A stretch of DNA of 64,000 bases from Artocarpus heterophyllus (GCA_025403435.1 CM046347.1:27526386-27590385); one strand, 5' to 3'. Shown: positions 46,700 to 59,151, counted from the stretch's first letter. The notes: generated by a model not told the origin, from the sequence alone. Made by a program: numbers and translations.

Positions 46700-47500
46700 C
46701 TCAATATAGACCCCCAAGCATAGGTCGATCAAATAAGAAAAGGAAAGCTTTCAATTTTGAGAAGTATGTGGCCATCAACGAGGAGGTCTAACAGCTACTC
46801 AAGGCTGGTTTTATCCGAGAGGTCACCTATCCTGTGTGGTTGGCAAGCATAGTCTTAGTCAAGAAGGCCAATGGGAAGCAATGGGTTTGTATTGACTTTA
46901 CAGACCTAAATAAAGCCAGCCAAAGGACTGTTTCCCCCATCGAGAATAGACCAATTAGTTGATGCAATGGCCAGACATGAGCTGTTAAGCTTTAGGGACG
47001 CATACTCAAAATATAACCAGATCTGGATAGTCGAGGAGACCAAATCAAGATGGCATTTACTACCGACCAAGGACTATTTTGCTATGTCATAATCGAGTTG
47101 AAGAATGCTAAAGCCACTTGTCAACGCTTAGGGAACAAGATGTTTTCTCGACAAATTGACAAGACTATGGAGGTTTAAATAGATGATATGCTCGTAAAGT
47201 CCATCCAAGCAGGTGACCAAATTGCTAACCTTTGAGATTGCTTTGATGTCCTCCAAGAATGCCGGATAAAGCTTAATCTAGCCAAATGTACATTCAGAGT
47301 CTAGTTCAAAAAATTCCTTAGATTTATGGTCAACCATAAGGGAATAAAAATCAATCCTGCCAAAGCATAAGCAGTGATAGATATGCATTTGCCTTGTATA
47401 GTCAAGGAAGTCCAGAAGCTCACCGAAATGATTCCTGTCCTATCACGATTCATTTCCTGATCCATCAACAAGTGCAACCTTTTTTTTTTCAAGCACTCAA
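46700..47500 (+). pseudogene. Tat-like reverse transcriptase, decayed
   Basis: QLLKAGFIREVTYPVWLASI near 46792-46850, VLVKKANGKQWVCIDFTDLN near 46855-46913, IDQLVDAMARHELLSFRDAY, then the catalytic IDDMLVKS near 47180-47203 (Y/F before it lost to a stop). KNSLDLWST-type remnants lie further on. The wording KAGFIREV, W-L-A and VDDMLVKS is that of the Tat/Retand/Ogre lineage. Several stops and shifts. Confidence 0.72.
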
Positions 47501-48143
47501 GGGGAGGTTTAAATGGAGTAGAGAGTGTGAAGAAGCCTTCTAAGGCCTCAAAAGGTATTTGGGCACAACTCTACTCACATCTAAACCTTTGTTGGGAGAG
47601 ACAATTTACACCTATTTGGTAGTTTCTGAGAAGGCGATGAATTCAGCCTTGGTCTAAGAAGAGGATAGGATTCAAAAGCCAGTATATTGCACCAGGAAAG
47701 CCTTTCAAGAAGCAGAAGAGAAGTAACCATCATTAAAGAAGTTAGCCCTTGCCTTAGTCACGTTTGCACAAAAGTTGCGACCTTACTTCCAAGGACATTC
47801 CATCCGAGTCCTAACCAAATATCCTTTGTACCAAGTCGTCCAAAATCTAAAAATTTGTGGTCAAACAAATAAGTGGTTAGTCGATCTTAGAGAATTCGAA
47901 GTCCAATTTGTCCTTTAGATTGCCATAAAGGTGCAAGCCCTTGTAGATTTTTTTGCAGAATTCACGAAATCTGGTTAGGCCACACCTTCGGCCAAGAAGG
48001 CCCTAATGGAGGTACTTGACTAAGCGAACAGTAACATGGATGAACCTAAGCATCTTGAATGGAAACTTTATATGGATGGGTCCTTAAGCATAAAGGGGTT
48101 AGGCGTTGGACTTGTTCTTGTTAGCCCAGATAACTATAGCACC
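47501..48143 (+). pseudogene. Tat-like RNase H, first part
   Basis: KPVYCTRKAFQEAEEK near 47675-47725, then LALALVTFAQKLRPYFQGHS and NLKICGQTNKWLVDLREFEV. A second RNase H begins at LYMDGSLSIKGLGVGLVLVS (48068-48127), the archaeal-type RNase H of Tat elements. The frame is interrupted at 48143 by G3 and resumes at 53217. Confidence 0.7.
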
Positions 48144-48974
48144 TGATACGAACCACGCCAACCACATGACAAAACCCGATACCAAATCAAGAATTTCGAA
48201 CCCCAAGACCTCTCAAGTTGAGTGGAACTGTGACCCGTTGCTTAGCAAAGCAAGAACCTTGGTATGATGAAGATGCCACAAACAAGTATGGAAAGTCCGT
48301 TTGATAAGTCAATTGAACGCCACAAGGAATCCTTGATAAGTTCAAAAAAGTTTGTTCAAGAACTCAAGAAGAATAACTTTCAATATGAATGAACATCAAA
48401 ACTGAATTGCATAATCTATAAGATGGCCTTATATGGCCGAAATTCACATAGGGTTTATTTTTAAATGTAAAATTCCTAATCTACCCTTAATGAAAGAAAC
48501 GCCTAAATAAAGCCCTAGGATGGAATTATTTAACTCAAGATTCCTTCCTCCTATTCATGCCTATAATAAAGTCCAAACAAAGATTCTAAATTTCAAATTC
48601 AAAAACTAAAACTTAAACTAAAATAAGATTACAAAGAATTCAAATCTTGAACAAAGAATTCAAATCTTGAATCTTGAATCTTTGTAGGACACACCACTCC
48701 TACATGTGCACTTGTATGGAATTACCATGCAAGTTGGCCATGCAAGGACTCAATGTTCATGTACGGCTAATTGGAAACATTGGCTCCCTTCCGGCGCTAC
48801 TTTGATGAGTAAAACCATCATTTGTTCACCCTCAGTAATGAACACACTCTCTTTTTGTTGTAGAACTCTCCGGACCAGGTTATTCAACTCTTCTTTGAAT
48901 CTTTTAGCTTGAGCCCTCATCATCGAACCAACTGGAACTTGAATCGAATCGTGAAAATTTCTTGCAGCCTTGAT
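48144..48974 (-). repeat. G3 3' LTR
   Basis: Matches 52390-53205. Left end TGATACGAACCACGCC. The right end is cut about 11 bases inside the LTR by the internal deletion, so the U3 start and polypurine tract are missing. It still encodes the integrase tail ([20 protein letters not shown]) near 48850-48915. Confidence 0.9.
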
Positions 48975-49560
48975 ATGTTCATGCAAACTCTTGCTATAAA
49001 TCAAAATATCATCAAAATACACAATAATGAATTTACCAATGAAAGCATGCAAAACATGATTCATTAAATGCATGAAAGTGCTAGGTGCATTAGTTAATCC
49101 AAACGGCATAACTAATCACTCATACAACCCATATTTAGTTTTAAACGCTGTCTTCCATTCATCTTCTTCTTGCATTCGTATTTGATGATACCCACTCTTA
49201 AGATCAATCTTAGAAAACACGCAAGAACCATGCAGCTCATCTAACATATCATCTAAGCGAGAAATAGGGTGGCGATATTTTATCGTTATGTTGTTGATGG
49301 CTCTACAATCAACACACATTCTCCATGTCCCATCCTTCTTAGGCACTAGAATCACTAGAACTGCGCAAGGACTCATGCTTTCTCTCACATACCCTTTTTT
49401 CATCAAATCGATTTGGAATCTTTGACTTGCCTTTTAAGCTCCTTCGTCTCTTCTGGGTTGCTCTATATGCTGGTCGATTTGGAATTGATGCACCGGGCAC
49501 GAAATCGATTTGATGTTCAATCCCTCGAGTAGGTGGTAAACCATGTGGTAACTCCTCAGG
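48975..49560 (-). pseudogene. G3 reverse transcriptase, cut after the catalytic site
   Basis: Minus strand: [60 protein letters not shown], a stop after KYGLYE near 49116 (Trp position), [20 protein letters not shown] and the catalytic [16 protein letters not shown] at 48980-49030. It then runs straight into LTR-coded sequence ([13 protein letters not shown]). The thumb, RNase H and integrase are gone. A frame change occurs near 49440. Confidence 0.88.
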
Positions 49561-51617
49561 AAACACATCCTCGAACTCCTGCAAAAGAGGAACAACAGCA
49601 CTAGGCAAAGAAGAGTCAAGTTGGTTAGTGTTTAAAAGGGTCTCTTTGTACATGAGTACAACCATTGGCCATTTTAAAAGCAATGCTTGCTTAACCTCAC
49701 TTGTTTTTGCATAGAAATTTCTTTGTTTTCTCTCTGATTCTACCTCTTTGGCCGAACTCTTCTCTCTCTTTTGTTCCTCAACAGATTCGGGCTTTCTCTC
49801 TTCTTTTCTCTCTTTGGCCGTGTGTTTCTCTCTCCCTACACCCTCACTATGCACGGCCTCACTCCTCTTTTCACTCTATTTCTTTTGTTCTCTCAAATTA
49901 TCTTGATTTCTCGGTTTCTTTTGTTCACTCAATTTTTGTAATCTCACTTGATCCTCATGGACTTGTTTTGGTGCCATCGAAACTAGGGTGATTGTCTGTT
50001 GATTGAACAAGAATGAGTACTTGTTGGTGAAACCATCATGCTGCACATGTTGATCAAAATTCCACGGTCTTCCTAACAGGGAATGTCCAGCTTGCATCGG
50101 CACCACATCGCACAATACTTCATCTTCATATTTGCCAATCCGAAATGGTATAACCACCTAGTTTGTAACCCTCACTATGCCACTATCATTCAACCATTGC
50201 AGCTTGTATGGTCGAGGGTGCTTAATTGTTGTAAGCCCTAGCTTTTCCACTATGGACCTGCTTGCAACATTAGTGCAATTATGATAACACTACATACCTT
50301 GTCTTTAAAATGGCAACAAGTGTGAAAGAGGTTCTCTTGCTATACTTCTTCTTCCTCTTCTTTAGCATGCACGCTTAAGGCTCGATGTGTGACTAATCCT
50401 AACATCTCACCGTGCTCTGCCCCAAATTCATTGTCTCCCATGGGGGCATCCTCCAATGGTGGCATATCATCAAGTCCAGTTTCATCTTCAGATTCAATTT
50501 CACCATCTTCACGGATAACCATTACTCGCTTGTTTGGACATTGGCTAGCTATGTGTCCTCTCCCCTGGCATTTGAAGCATTTAATCTCACTAGAACGATT
50601 CAAAGTAGGGGCTGATTTACCTTGAGAAACTGTGGTGATGGTGGCTCATTTGTGCTCGGGTTTGGCCTTAGAGGTGGATGGATTTTCTTTTTTCTTTGGG
50701 TAGCTCATCCTCCAAGGAGTGGTGTTCAGATGTTGTGGGGTTGGTCTTGGTCGTGCACCACCTCTCTTGAGTTTCCTCTCAACCTTGATTGCCATATGCA
50801 CCAAATCCTCCAACTCCACATAATGGTGTATCTCAATCGTGTTAGCAATCTCTTGGTCTAAACCATTCAAAAATCTTGCCATTGTTGCCTCTCGATCCTC
50901 TTCCATATTAGCTCTAATCATAGCCATCTCCATCTCTTTATAGTATTCATCTATGCTCTGGTTCCCTTGAAGGAGACCTTGCAGCCTGAGGTATAGATCC
51001 CGGTAGTAGTGATGTGGCACAAATCGTCGTCTCATCACTCTCTTCATCTTATCCCAAGTTTCATTAGGACGATCCCCGTTCCGCCTCCTATTGATGCACA
51101 ACTAATCCCACCACACAATAGCATAATCAGTAAACTCAATGGCAGCAAGTTTTACCTTCTTTAATTCGGAGTAGTTGTGACAATCAAAAATCAACTCCAT
51201 CTTCTTTTCCCACTCAAGGTGTGCTTTGGGGTCACTTTTTCCTTGAAACGCCAAAATTTTCATCTTGATACTTACCAAGTTGTTGTCTACCCAGTTCCTA
51301 GCTTCTCTACCCCGACCAAATCTCCTGTGGCTGCTCACTGATATCCTATCAAACTCCTCCTCTAAACTATCCCCTTCAAGTTCATCCAAATCCTCCATTT
51401 CTTGTTGGTGCAACCTATTCCTCCTTGGGGCATTTGGAGCAATTGGTGGTTGCCCCCGTTGTGTTTCCTCTTCTATCCTATCCAGCCTCTCATGGATTTG
51501 ATCTAACTCCCTCCTCAACATCCGTCTCATCTCCCCCATGAATGCTTGCATTTGTAAATTCGGTCCAACGGGTGGTTGAACCTCTTAATTTGTGTTATTC
51601 TCTTGATTTTGAGACAT
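49561..51617 (-). pseudogene. G3 gag-protease, broken; protease active site deleted
   Basis: ATG at 51615-51617 (MSQNQENNTN). Then LQMQAFMGEMRRMLRRELDQ, an acidic stretch, KAHLEWEKKMELIFDCHNYS, MRRRFVPHHYYRDLYLRLQG, EEDREATMARFLNGLDQEI and the zinc knuckle CFKCQGRGHIASQC near 50545-50585. Protease: VCSVI then directly NCTNVASRS, so the D-G-G site seen in G1 is missing (about ten bases lost near 50281). LLGRPWNFDQHVQHDG follows, then a charged linker. In-frame stops near 51586, 51106, 50640, 50337, 50159 and 49874 mostly replace Gln or Trp codons. Confidence 0.88.
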
Positions 51618-52375
51618 GATTGAATTCTGTAAAAGAAAGTTAGAATAATATGGAAAGGAACCTCACAACACTCCCTTACGTGTGTCACTCGAAATAAAAT
51701 GATTCACTCAAATTCACCGTGTTTCACTCAATTAATTTGGCTTTTACGCTTTAATACGCTCACTCTCTCTGCCTTTTTCCACTCGTATTCTTCTTTTAGT
51801 TCTTTCAAAACTAATCAAACAATAACAAGAGGGATTCAAGCAGCAATTTAAGGCAAGAGACAAACCAAAGGACTCAAATTTGGCCACGGATGTTGATAAA
51901 TTTTGTCACTTATGCGTGGGGTTTTGGCAAAAGGGGGTCTAAGACATAAGAAACAAGAATAGAACATTTTTTTTTTTTGAATCCTCTTGATTTTTTTCTT
52001 TCTTCCTTCTTTTCATGTCTTTTTTTTAAAAATAATTTGGCAAGGAACCACTAGAACAAATCAAGATTAGAAGAATCTCCCAAAAGACACCTAAAAAACT
52101 AAAGAATCAATGTAGAATCCTAAAGAAATTCAAGAACGAAAGAGAAAAAAAATTGTAACTCTAGAAACCAAAAGAGCAATTCGGGTTTGACTCTTTCAAG
52201 ACTAGAAAAACAACTCAAGAACCACTAATGATGATTTCAAGAAACCCTAAAGAACCAAATTCAAAATATATATATTATATATATATATATTTTTGGCCGA
52301 CTTGACACCCTAACCCTAATTCACAAATTCGGCCTGGAAACAAGAAAAAAGGATAAGCAAACCTAACAATCCTAG
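51618..52375 (-). other. G3 leader
   Basis: Noncoding, A/T-rich, with T-runs at 51967-51980 and a TA microsatellite at 52266-52292. No internal ORF of note. Confidence 0.7.
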
Positions 52376-52387
52376 GCTCTGATAACA
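52376..52387 (-). other. G3 primer-binding site (initiator Met tRNA)
   Basis: Minus strand TGTTATCAGAGC, one mismatch from TGGTATCAGAGC, two bases inside the 5' LTR end. Confidence 0.82.
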
Positions 52388-52389
52388 AC

Positions 52390-53216
52390 TGATACGAACC
52401 ACGCCAACCACATGATGAAACCCAATACCAAATTTGGAATTTCGAACCCCAAGACCTCTCTAGTTGAGTGGAACTATGACCCGTTGCTTAGCAAAGCAAG
52501 AACCTTGGTATGATGAAGACGCCACAAACAGGTATGGCAAGTCCGTTTGATAAGTCAATTGAATGCCACAAGGAATCCTTGATAAGTTTGAAAAAGTTTC
52601 TTCAAGAGCTCAAGAAGAATAACTTTCAATATGAATGAACATCAAAACTGAATTGTATAATCTGTAAGATGGCCTTATATGGCCGAAATTCACGTAGTTA
52701 TTTTTAAATGTAAAATTCCTAATCTACCCTTAATGAAAGAAACGCCTAAATAAAGCCCTAGGATGGAATTATTTAACTCAAGATTCCTTCCTCCTATTCA
52801 CGCCTATAATAAAGTCCAAACAAAGATTCTAAATTTCAAATTCTAAAACTGAAACTTAAACTAAAATAAGATTACAAAGAATTCTTGAATCTTGAATCTT
52901 GAATCTTTAGACTTTGCTGGACACACCACTCCTACATGTGTACGTGTACGGAATGAACATACAAGTTGGCCATGCAAGGACTCAATGTGCGTGTACGACT
53001 GATTGGAAACATTGGCTCCCTTTCGACTCTACTTTGATGAGTAAAACCAGCTTTTGTTTACCCTCAGTAATGAACACACTCTCTTCTTATTGTAGAACTC
53101 TCTAGGCTAGGTTATTTAGTGCTTCTTTGAATCTTTTAGCTCGAGCCCTCGTCACCGGACTAATTGGAACTTGAATCGGATCGTGAAAATTTCTTGCAGC
53201 CTTGATGTCCTCATCA
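52390..53216 (-). repeat. G3 5' LTR
   Basis: 827 bp. Left TGATACGAACCACGCC, right TGTCCTCATCA (minus strand TGATGAGGACA). The integrase tail (PVTRARAKRF-like) is encoded near 53105-53160. CCATATAAGG on the minus strand near 52673 may be the TATA region. Confidence 0.9.
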
Positions 53217-53488
53217 TTTACTACGCCCTTTGATGTAAGTTCAAAGCTTCCAACAAGGAGGCCAAGTATGAGGCCCTAATCTTCGGCCTAGGGATTGCTC
53301 AATAGCTTGGAGTGGATTGCATTTGCATCCACAACAACTCTATGCTTATCATCAACTAGGTGACTGATGGGTTCCAAACCTAAGAAGAAAGGATGGTAGA
53401 ATACCTGAAGAAGTTTAAAGCTCTGCTTCACTGATTTAAAAGCTACACGGTTGTTCAGATCCTTAAGACTAAAAATGCAGAAGCTGAT
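53217..53488 (+). pseudogene. Tat-like RNase H, second part
   Basis: Continues the RNase H broken by G3: YYAL-CKFKASNKEAKYEALI, FGLGIAQ, then LGVDCICIHNNSMLIIN (Gly/Asp motif) and KTKNAEAD, where N-x-x-A-D is typical near the RNase H end. Stops replace Gln (IAQ*LG, IIN*VTD). At 53489 it is cut by a Tekay LTR. The integrase of this element is not in the window. Confidence 0.7.
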
Positions 53489-54912
53489 TGTAACACCTGC
53501 CTATTTTATGTAACGGATAATGTTATATTAGTGACAACGTTAAGTAATTTTTATTGATATATGTTATGATACATGATATTATTGTCACTAACTATTTATT
53601 TTAAGTGTTATGACAGGTGACAATCATGTGGAATTGATGTGCTCAAGTGTTCATTATATTTACATTGTATGTTTAATTATGATTCCTTAATGATTTAAAA
53701 GTATGATGCATTCATGTATATAAGGACAGTTCGGCAGGCCAAACCTTCAAGTTCGATAGGCCGAATTGCCCCTCAACAATCGGCAAGCCAGACTTCATGA
53801 AATCGGTAGGCCAAAGTGTGACATCGGGAGGCCGATGATAGCTGATGAACAGTCAGCTGAAGTCTCCTAAAATTGTGACGATGATGATTGGTTAATGGTT
53901 ACTGATTGATTGTCATATTTTTGGATTAATTTCCTCATTTAAGGAAATAAAACATTTGACTTATGATTGATTGAATGTAATTGATAAGGTTTCTCATTTT
54001 GAAATCGAGAAATATGGTAACTTGAGCCACTTTTGGAATTTTGACTTTTTCCCCCTTAATTCCCTCCATTTCCACGTGCATTGCCTCAACTTTTGTCAGG
54101 AAATTCCTGACTTAGTAGAGAGTATTGAATTCCTTTTATGTTATCCTCATTTACATTATTTTCTCTCTCTTTATTACGCTCTCTTTCTCCCTCTCTCTTC
54201 CTCTCACTCACTCTCTTCCCTTCATGTTTTCTTCTTCATTTCCTCTCAAATTTTCTCTGTTATTATTTGTAAGAAATATTGAGTTTCCATTGGGGTTAAG
54301 TTTAAGGAGTTTGAGAAGAAATTTGTTTAAGGTAAGAACTCTCTTTTTTGGTGTTTATGAAATGCATTTTCCTCCTTACTCCAACAGCCATAACTTTGTC
54401 TAAGAATCTTATTTTGCTCTAAGATTTAAGTATGATGTTGATATATATGTTATGTAATGTTCTTCCAAGTTTCAACTTATTTTGATTTTTCTACATTAAG
54501 ATATGAATTTTCTACCCACTGCCACTCATAGTAAAAATGTTGCTGTTTGGTTATGATGCTCAAAACTGTGAATTTTGTTCAAGGGGTAAACGTACTTTTT
54601 TTGCTTCGAAATTTTGTAATAATGTTCATATATATGTTAAGTTATGAATTAGAAAGTTTGGTAATGATTTGATGAGTATTTTATGTGTTATGGAATTTTT
54701 AGTAAGACTAGGTATAGAAACTGCTTTAACAGTAAAATGGTTGGACTTTTTGGTTATGTGATGTTTTGTATGATTAAATGATTTTATTGGTGTTGAGATA
54801 ATTTTGTGGTATTGTGATGTATGTTCATAAGTTGTTAGTAAGAATTTTAGAGTTTAAATTAATGTGTTTTAATTGTTTGAAAATGATGAACTCATGTAGC
54901 TCACTGCATAAA
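53489..54912 (+). repeat. Tekay-type LTR, first 1.4 kb (plus)
   Basis: Starts TGTAACACCTGCC. Parallel to 62162-63620 with mostly C/T and G/A differences. It breaks at CACTGCATAA (54912), where inverted gag begins. Confidence 0.9.
53728..53835 (+). repeat. Hairpin-motif cluster, left Tekay LTR
   Basis: GTTCGGCAGGCCAAAC, GTTCGATAGGCCGAAT, AATCGGCAAGCCAGAC, AATCGGTAGGCC, CATCGGGAGGCCGATG. Fewer units than the other two copies. Confidence 0.83.
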
Positions 54913-55915
54913 ACATTGGTTTGTCCCTAGACGGCGTTCTCCTGGATGTTTCTTTCCACTTTTGGCACATGGTTGAAACTGCCTTGTTGTTGTTGTTGTT
55001 GGGCTAGGCCACCATTGTTCCTCTTGTTGCCTTGGCTCTGCTAGTTTTGAGGATTGCCGTTCCTCTTATTGTTCCTCCAGTTCTAGTTGTTGTTCCGGTG
55101 TAGAGGGCGGTTCTGGTTGTTAGCATTATTGGCTTGCTGGCCAGATTGAGGTTGGTTTCTTCTTAACTTAGACAAATGGAACTTAGCTCGTTGGGCCCTC
55201 ATAACAACCTACTCTTGGCTTCTGGGTGGACTTGCTCCGTCAACAATTGCAAGAATATCAGGCTTGAGGACTTTGATCAACCTTTTGACCCTTTCACTTT
55301 CATCATTAACCATCCCTGGGCAAAGGCAAGCTAGCTAATCAAACTTCGTCACCACATCTGTAACTGACATATCCCCCTGGCGCAGGCTCTCAAACTCCTC
55401 ATAATGCTTCCTTGTGATGTTCATGTGAAAGAACTTCGTGTTGAACTCCTGAACAAAGTCTACCCATGACATCTCTTCAACATACCTGCTCTGTTTGATG
55501 TCGTCCCATCAAATCTTGGCCTCCATGGTGAGGCAGTATGAAACACAGAGAACCTTTTCATTGTTCGTGAAGCCTATGAGTCTTAGGGTGGCCTCAATCA
55601 TCTTTAACCATTCTTGAGCTACTAGCGGATCCTTCGAACCATAGAAGTCTGCTGGCTTAACCATCTTCCATCTGACTAGTAGGGGTTCCTGATGGACCGC
55701 TTTGGGTTAAGCAACGGAGCTAGAACTTTGTTGACTTATGGCTGGGGTGGAGAAGGAGGCTCATCATTGCCTCGTCAATCGCCATTCTAGCTGTTGGCCC
55801 TTAATTCTTCGATTTCTCCCCTTTGGTCCTCCAACTGTCTTTGCATCTCGGCAATCATCATCATAAGTCTTTCATTGGTCTGGGTGCAGGTTTGCATTCT
55901 CCTGTGGCCATCCAT
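54913..55915 (-). pseudogene. Tekay-like gag, inverted and truncated
   Basis: Minus strand. ATG at 55913-55915: MDGHRRMQTCTQTNERLMMM, then a Gln/Glu-rich helix (AEMQRQLEDQRGEIEELRA). After a frame change come PLLVRWKMVKPADFYGSKDP, KMIEATLRLIGFTNNEKVLC, YCLTMEAKI, FVQEFNTKFFHMNITRKHYE and FESLRQGDMSVTDVVTKFD, which is the retrotrans_gag core. The tail is an Asn/Gln/Arg-rich stretch ending in a five-Gln run (GTTGTTGTTG on the plus strand). Seven or so stops, several at Trp or Gln codons. The zinc knuckle, protease and the rest are absent because the frame ends at the LTR junction. Confidence 0.8.
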
Positions 55916-56115
55916 TATCAATTTCCTAAAAGATTTAGGAGCTTATGAATAATCTTCTAATTTATGAGATAGGTTTTCACTACTAGAGCATTAACCATTC
56001 AACATCTAAACCTTATTCTTATCATCATACTTGAATTTTATCATTTAAATTGAAAACATACTTACTTGGAGGACTTGGACTGACGTGTGACGATATGAAT
56101 TGTAAAAAAAAATTC

Positions 56116-56127
56116 GCTCTAATACCA
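56116..56127 (-). other. Tekay-like PBS (initiator Met tRNA), inverted
   Basis: Minus strand TGGTATTAGAGC, one mismatch from TGGTATCAGAGC, five bases after the LTR end GTTACA. Confidence 0.85.
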
Positions 56128-56411
56128 AAGCCTGTAACGCCCCCTTTACAGACGTCACAGATGTCATACATTCATTCATTACATACTTTATTTAAGGTAA
56201 ACTATTTGTACAAAAACCAAATTTAAACTTTGTTTAGGAAAACGTACCCAGGATCCATGCATGCAAATTTTTTTTTATATATATATATCTTAATCCATCT
56301 TTAAAGTAATAAATTACTTATTCATAATCATCTTTTAAATAGTTTACCAAAACCCATGTAAATAGAAATTACTTTACTTTTAAAATATTAATAAAATGTG
56401 TATACAATTTT

Positions 56412-56605
56412 TGGTAGGCCGAACTGGAAACTTCGGCAGGACGAACACGACCGGCAGACCGATAATAAACCATCGACAGGCCGCCCGAAGCTCTGTAAAA
56501 TAGGGTTTTAAACTTTCTAAGTTTGGTAGGCCCAAAAAATGGGTCGGCAGGTCGAACATAACATCGACATACCGACCAGTAATGGTCGGCAGGCCATCCG
56601 AGATA
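56412..56605 (-). repeat. Hairpin-motif cluster near the LTR 3' end
   Basis: GGTAGGCCGAAC, TTCGGCAGGACGAAC, CCGGCAGACCGATAA, CATCGACAGGCCGCC, GGTCGGCAGGTCGAAC, CATCGACATACCGACC, GGTCGGCAGGCC. Same place in the LTR as 7632-7780. Confidence 0.8.
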
Positions 56606-58799
56606 AACAAAAACTTTTAGAAAACTTAATTTTAAGACAAATTCAATTTTTCAAAATACGGAAGGCCATATGATAAAATAAAATAATAAAACATAGTTCA
56701 TGAATTCTTTAAAATTTATCAATACACACGTTTAAATTATAAAACATAACTTAAATCATCAAACTTCCATTTTGGTGTTCTTCCATTTACAATTCATCGT
56801 TCCCATTTTGCTCACACGCCTTCCTATGCCCTTCGCCTATTCCATGACCTTCTTATTCCTTATCTGCAATATGATATAAACTGAATAAGCTAAAGCTTAG
56901 TAAGTACATTATTATCTCACAACTTAAAATATTTTATGAACATCATCATCATTATACATCATAATAGTGCGCTAGGCACATGTTCATATAGGAACATATC
57001 TTTCATAACTTTATCCATATTAAAACTTAATTCATTTTATCTTAAGGGCCCAAGTGTTGTACTATAATCATCATTGTAGGCACGCTGTCATGAGAGGAAA
57101 AGGGTAGCTAATCCTAAACCAAACATGACATCATAACATTGGTGTGCAACACTTATTTAGGTGATACATATATATACATATTTAAACTTTCATGCTTTGA
57201 AATACGCCATCATCATACATCAAAATATTTCATAAGAAAACTTTAAATGAAACCGTCATAAAATCCATCATAGAATAATTATCATTATGCACATAATTTC
57301 AAACCTTATAAAACATATCATGTTGCAGGTGAGCATGCACTTACCTTTTAGCTGGCTTACTTAACCTTAATTATGTAGGTGACGACGACATGGTCTCGAT
57401 GTGCACGTTCCTTAGTGTGTTCATGCCATTCTTTCATTTAAAGATACAAAATAAAAATTAATATTATTTTCATAGAATAAATCATCCATTTCATATAACA
57501 TCACACATACATTCACACTTCCAAAACTGTCAGCAATAACAATTCAGTGAACAACTTTAAACTCAGGTCCATATATCACATTTTCATACCTTAGAAAAAT
57601 CTACAAAAATTAACACATACAATAGACATAAAAAGCTTTAAGATATCCAAAAATCACCTTTAAATAAAATTCCATACAGTCCAAAACACGTGTTTGAATT
57701 CATAGACAAAATAACTATAAAGACTTGATGTAGTGAGTCATATACACTCGTCATATTCCCATAATTAAAATAAAATTATAAAGACCCTAAAATTCATAAG
57801 GCAACTTATTAACATATAATTACAGAACCACAAAAATGATTTATCATCAAATAAAATCATTTAGTCACACAAATCATCACGAAACAAGGAGTTCAATAAT
57901 TTACCGATAAAACAGTCTATAATCCTAGCTTCAATAAAAATTTCATATTACATAAAACATATATCATATTATCATGAGACTTTTCAACTCATACATTAGC
58001 ATATACATAAGCATATTTGCCAAATTTCGTAAAAAACAACATTCATTTTCATCATCAACAACACCTATATTTTTCATGCATACTAACAAACAACAATATT
58101 TCATTATGAGGTGTAGAGAGAAGAAAATTCATAACTTATCATAGAAATATCGAAATAACTTGAAACTTGGAGGAATATTACATAACACATATATAAACAT
58201 CATATTAAAATTTCAGAACAAAATAAATTACCTAGACAAAGTTATGGCAGTCAAATTAAAGAGGAGAAATGCATTTCAGAAAAACCAAAAAATTCTTACC
58301 TTAACAAATTTCTTCTCAAAACTGCTTCAATTCAACCAACGAAATTTCAATTTTTTTTCTTTCAAGTAATTAGCAGGGAAAATTAGAGGGAGACAAAGAA
58401 GAAAACATGAATAAGAAGAGAGAGAGAAAGGAAACGTCTAAGAAGATTAGAGAGAGAAAAAGTTATCGTGAAAGGAAAAATAAGAGTAACGTACAAGGAG
58501 TCTAATTCAATATTATCAGAAATTTCTGAGTGAAATTGGGCAAAATTCACGTGGGGCATGGAGAGGAATTAGGAAAAGTCAAATCCATTAGCTTCACTTA
58601 CCATATTTCACCTCTTCAAAAATGGGAAACCATAACAATTAACTCAAATCAATCAAAGGTCAAAGGTTTCTTTACAAAATTAAAGCAATCAATCCAAAAA
58701 TAAGCCAATCTATCACAAATCATCATCCAATCATAACTAATCATCGCAATTATCTCAATCACAAATTTTGGAGAGATTGCTGCTGATTGTTCATCAACC

Positions 58800-58915
58800 A
58801 TCTTCGGCCTGCCGATTTTATGAAGTCCGGCCTACCGATGGTTTCCATCGGCCTACCGATTGTTAAGGGGCAATTTGGCCTACCGAACCTGAAGGTTTGA
58901 CCTGCCAAATTATCC
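58800..58915 (-). repeat. Hairpin-motif cluster near the LTR 5' end
   Basis: CTTCGGCCTGCCGATT, CCGGCCTACCGATGG, CATCGGCCTACCGATT, TTTGGCCTACCGAAC, TTGACCTGCCAAAT. Same place in the LTR as 53728 and 62400. Confidence 0.83.
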
Positions 58916-59151
58916 TATCATACATGGATACATCATAGCAGATAAATCATAATAAATCATCATAAAACATACAATAATATTAACATGAACACTTGAGCAC
59001 ATTAATTATACGTGATCGTCACCTATCATAACACTTAGACTAAAGAGTTAGTAATATAAAATCATAAATCATAACATATATCATTAAGAAAATTACTTAA
59101 CGTCATTACTAACTTAACGTAATCTGTTACATAAAATAGGCGGGTGTTACA

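Larger units (their letters stand above)
48144..53216 (-). mobile_element. CRM-like gypsy element G3, inserted in Tat-like RNase H
   Basis: Minus strand: 5' LTR 53216-52390, PBS, leader, gag 51617, PR, RT to the catalytic site, then a deletion of the RT end, RNase H and integrase, then the 3' LTR 48974-48144. The LTR start TGATGAGGAC and end CGTATCA differ from G1/G2, so it is a related but separate family. The 5 bases left (GCACC) and right (TTTAC) do not match. The Tat frame resumes shifted by one base, so the target duplication has been lost or altered. Confidence 0.9.
56133..59151 (-). repeat. Complete Tekay-type LTR (minus), 3019 bp
   Basis: Minus strand TGTAACACCCGCC to GGGGGCGTTACA. 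The first part matches 53489 and 62162, the last part matches 6033-8023, so it links all four copies. The PBS and gag follow it, so it is a 5' LTR. No coding. Confidence 0.9.

Noticed and set aside
48144..53216. A 5-bp target duplication for G3
   Set aside because: GCACC on the left and TTTAC on the right do not match, even allowing shifts of one or two bases. I therefore do not claim one.
54125..54403. Open frames at 53971-54403 repeated at 62684-63107
   Set aside because: Both lie in the same place of two Tekay LTR copies and owe their openness to CT-rich LTR sequence. They differ in frame details, and the complete minus LTR does not keep them.
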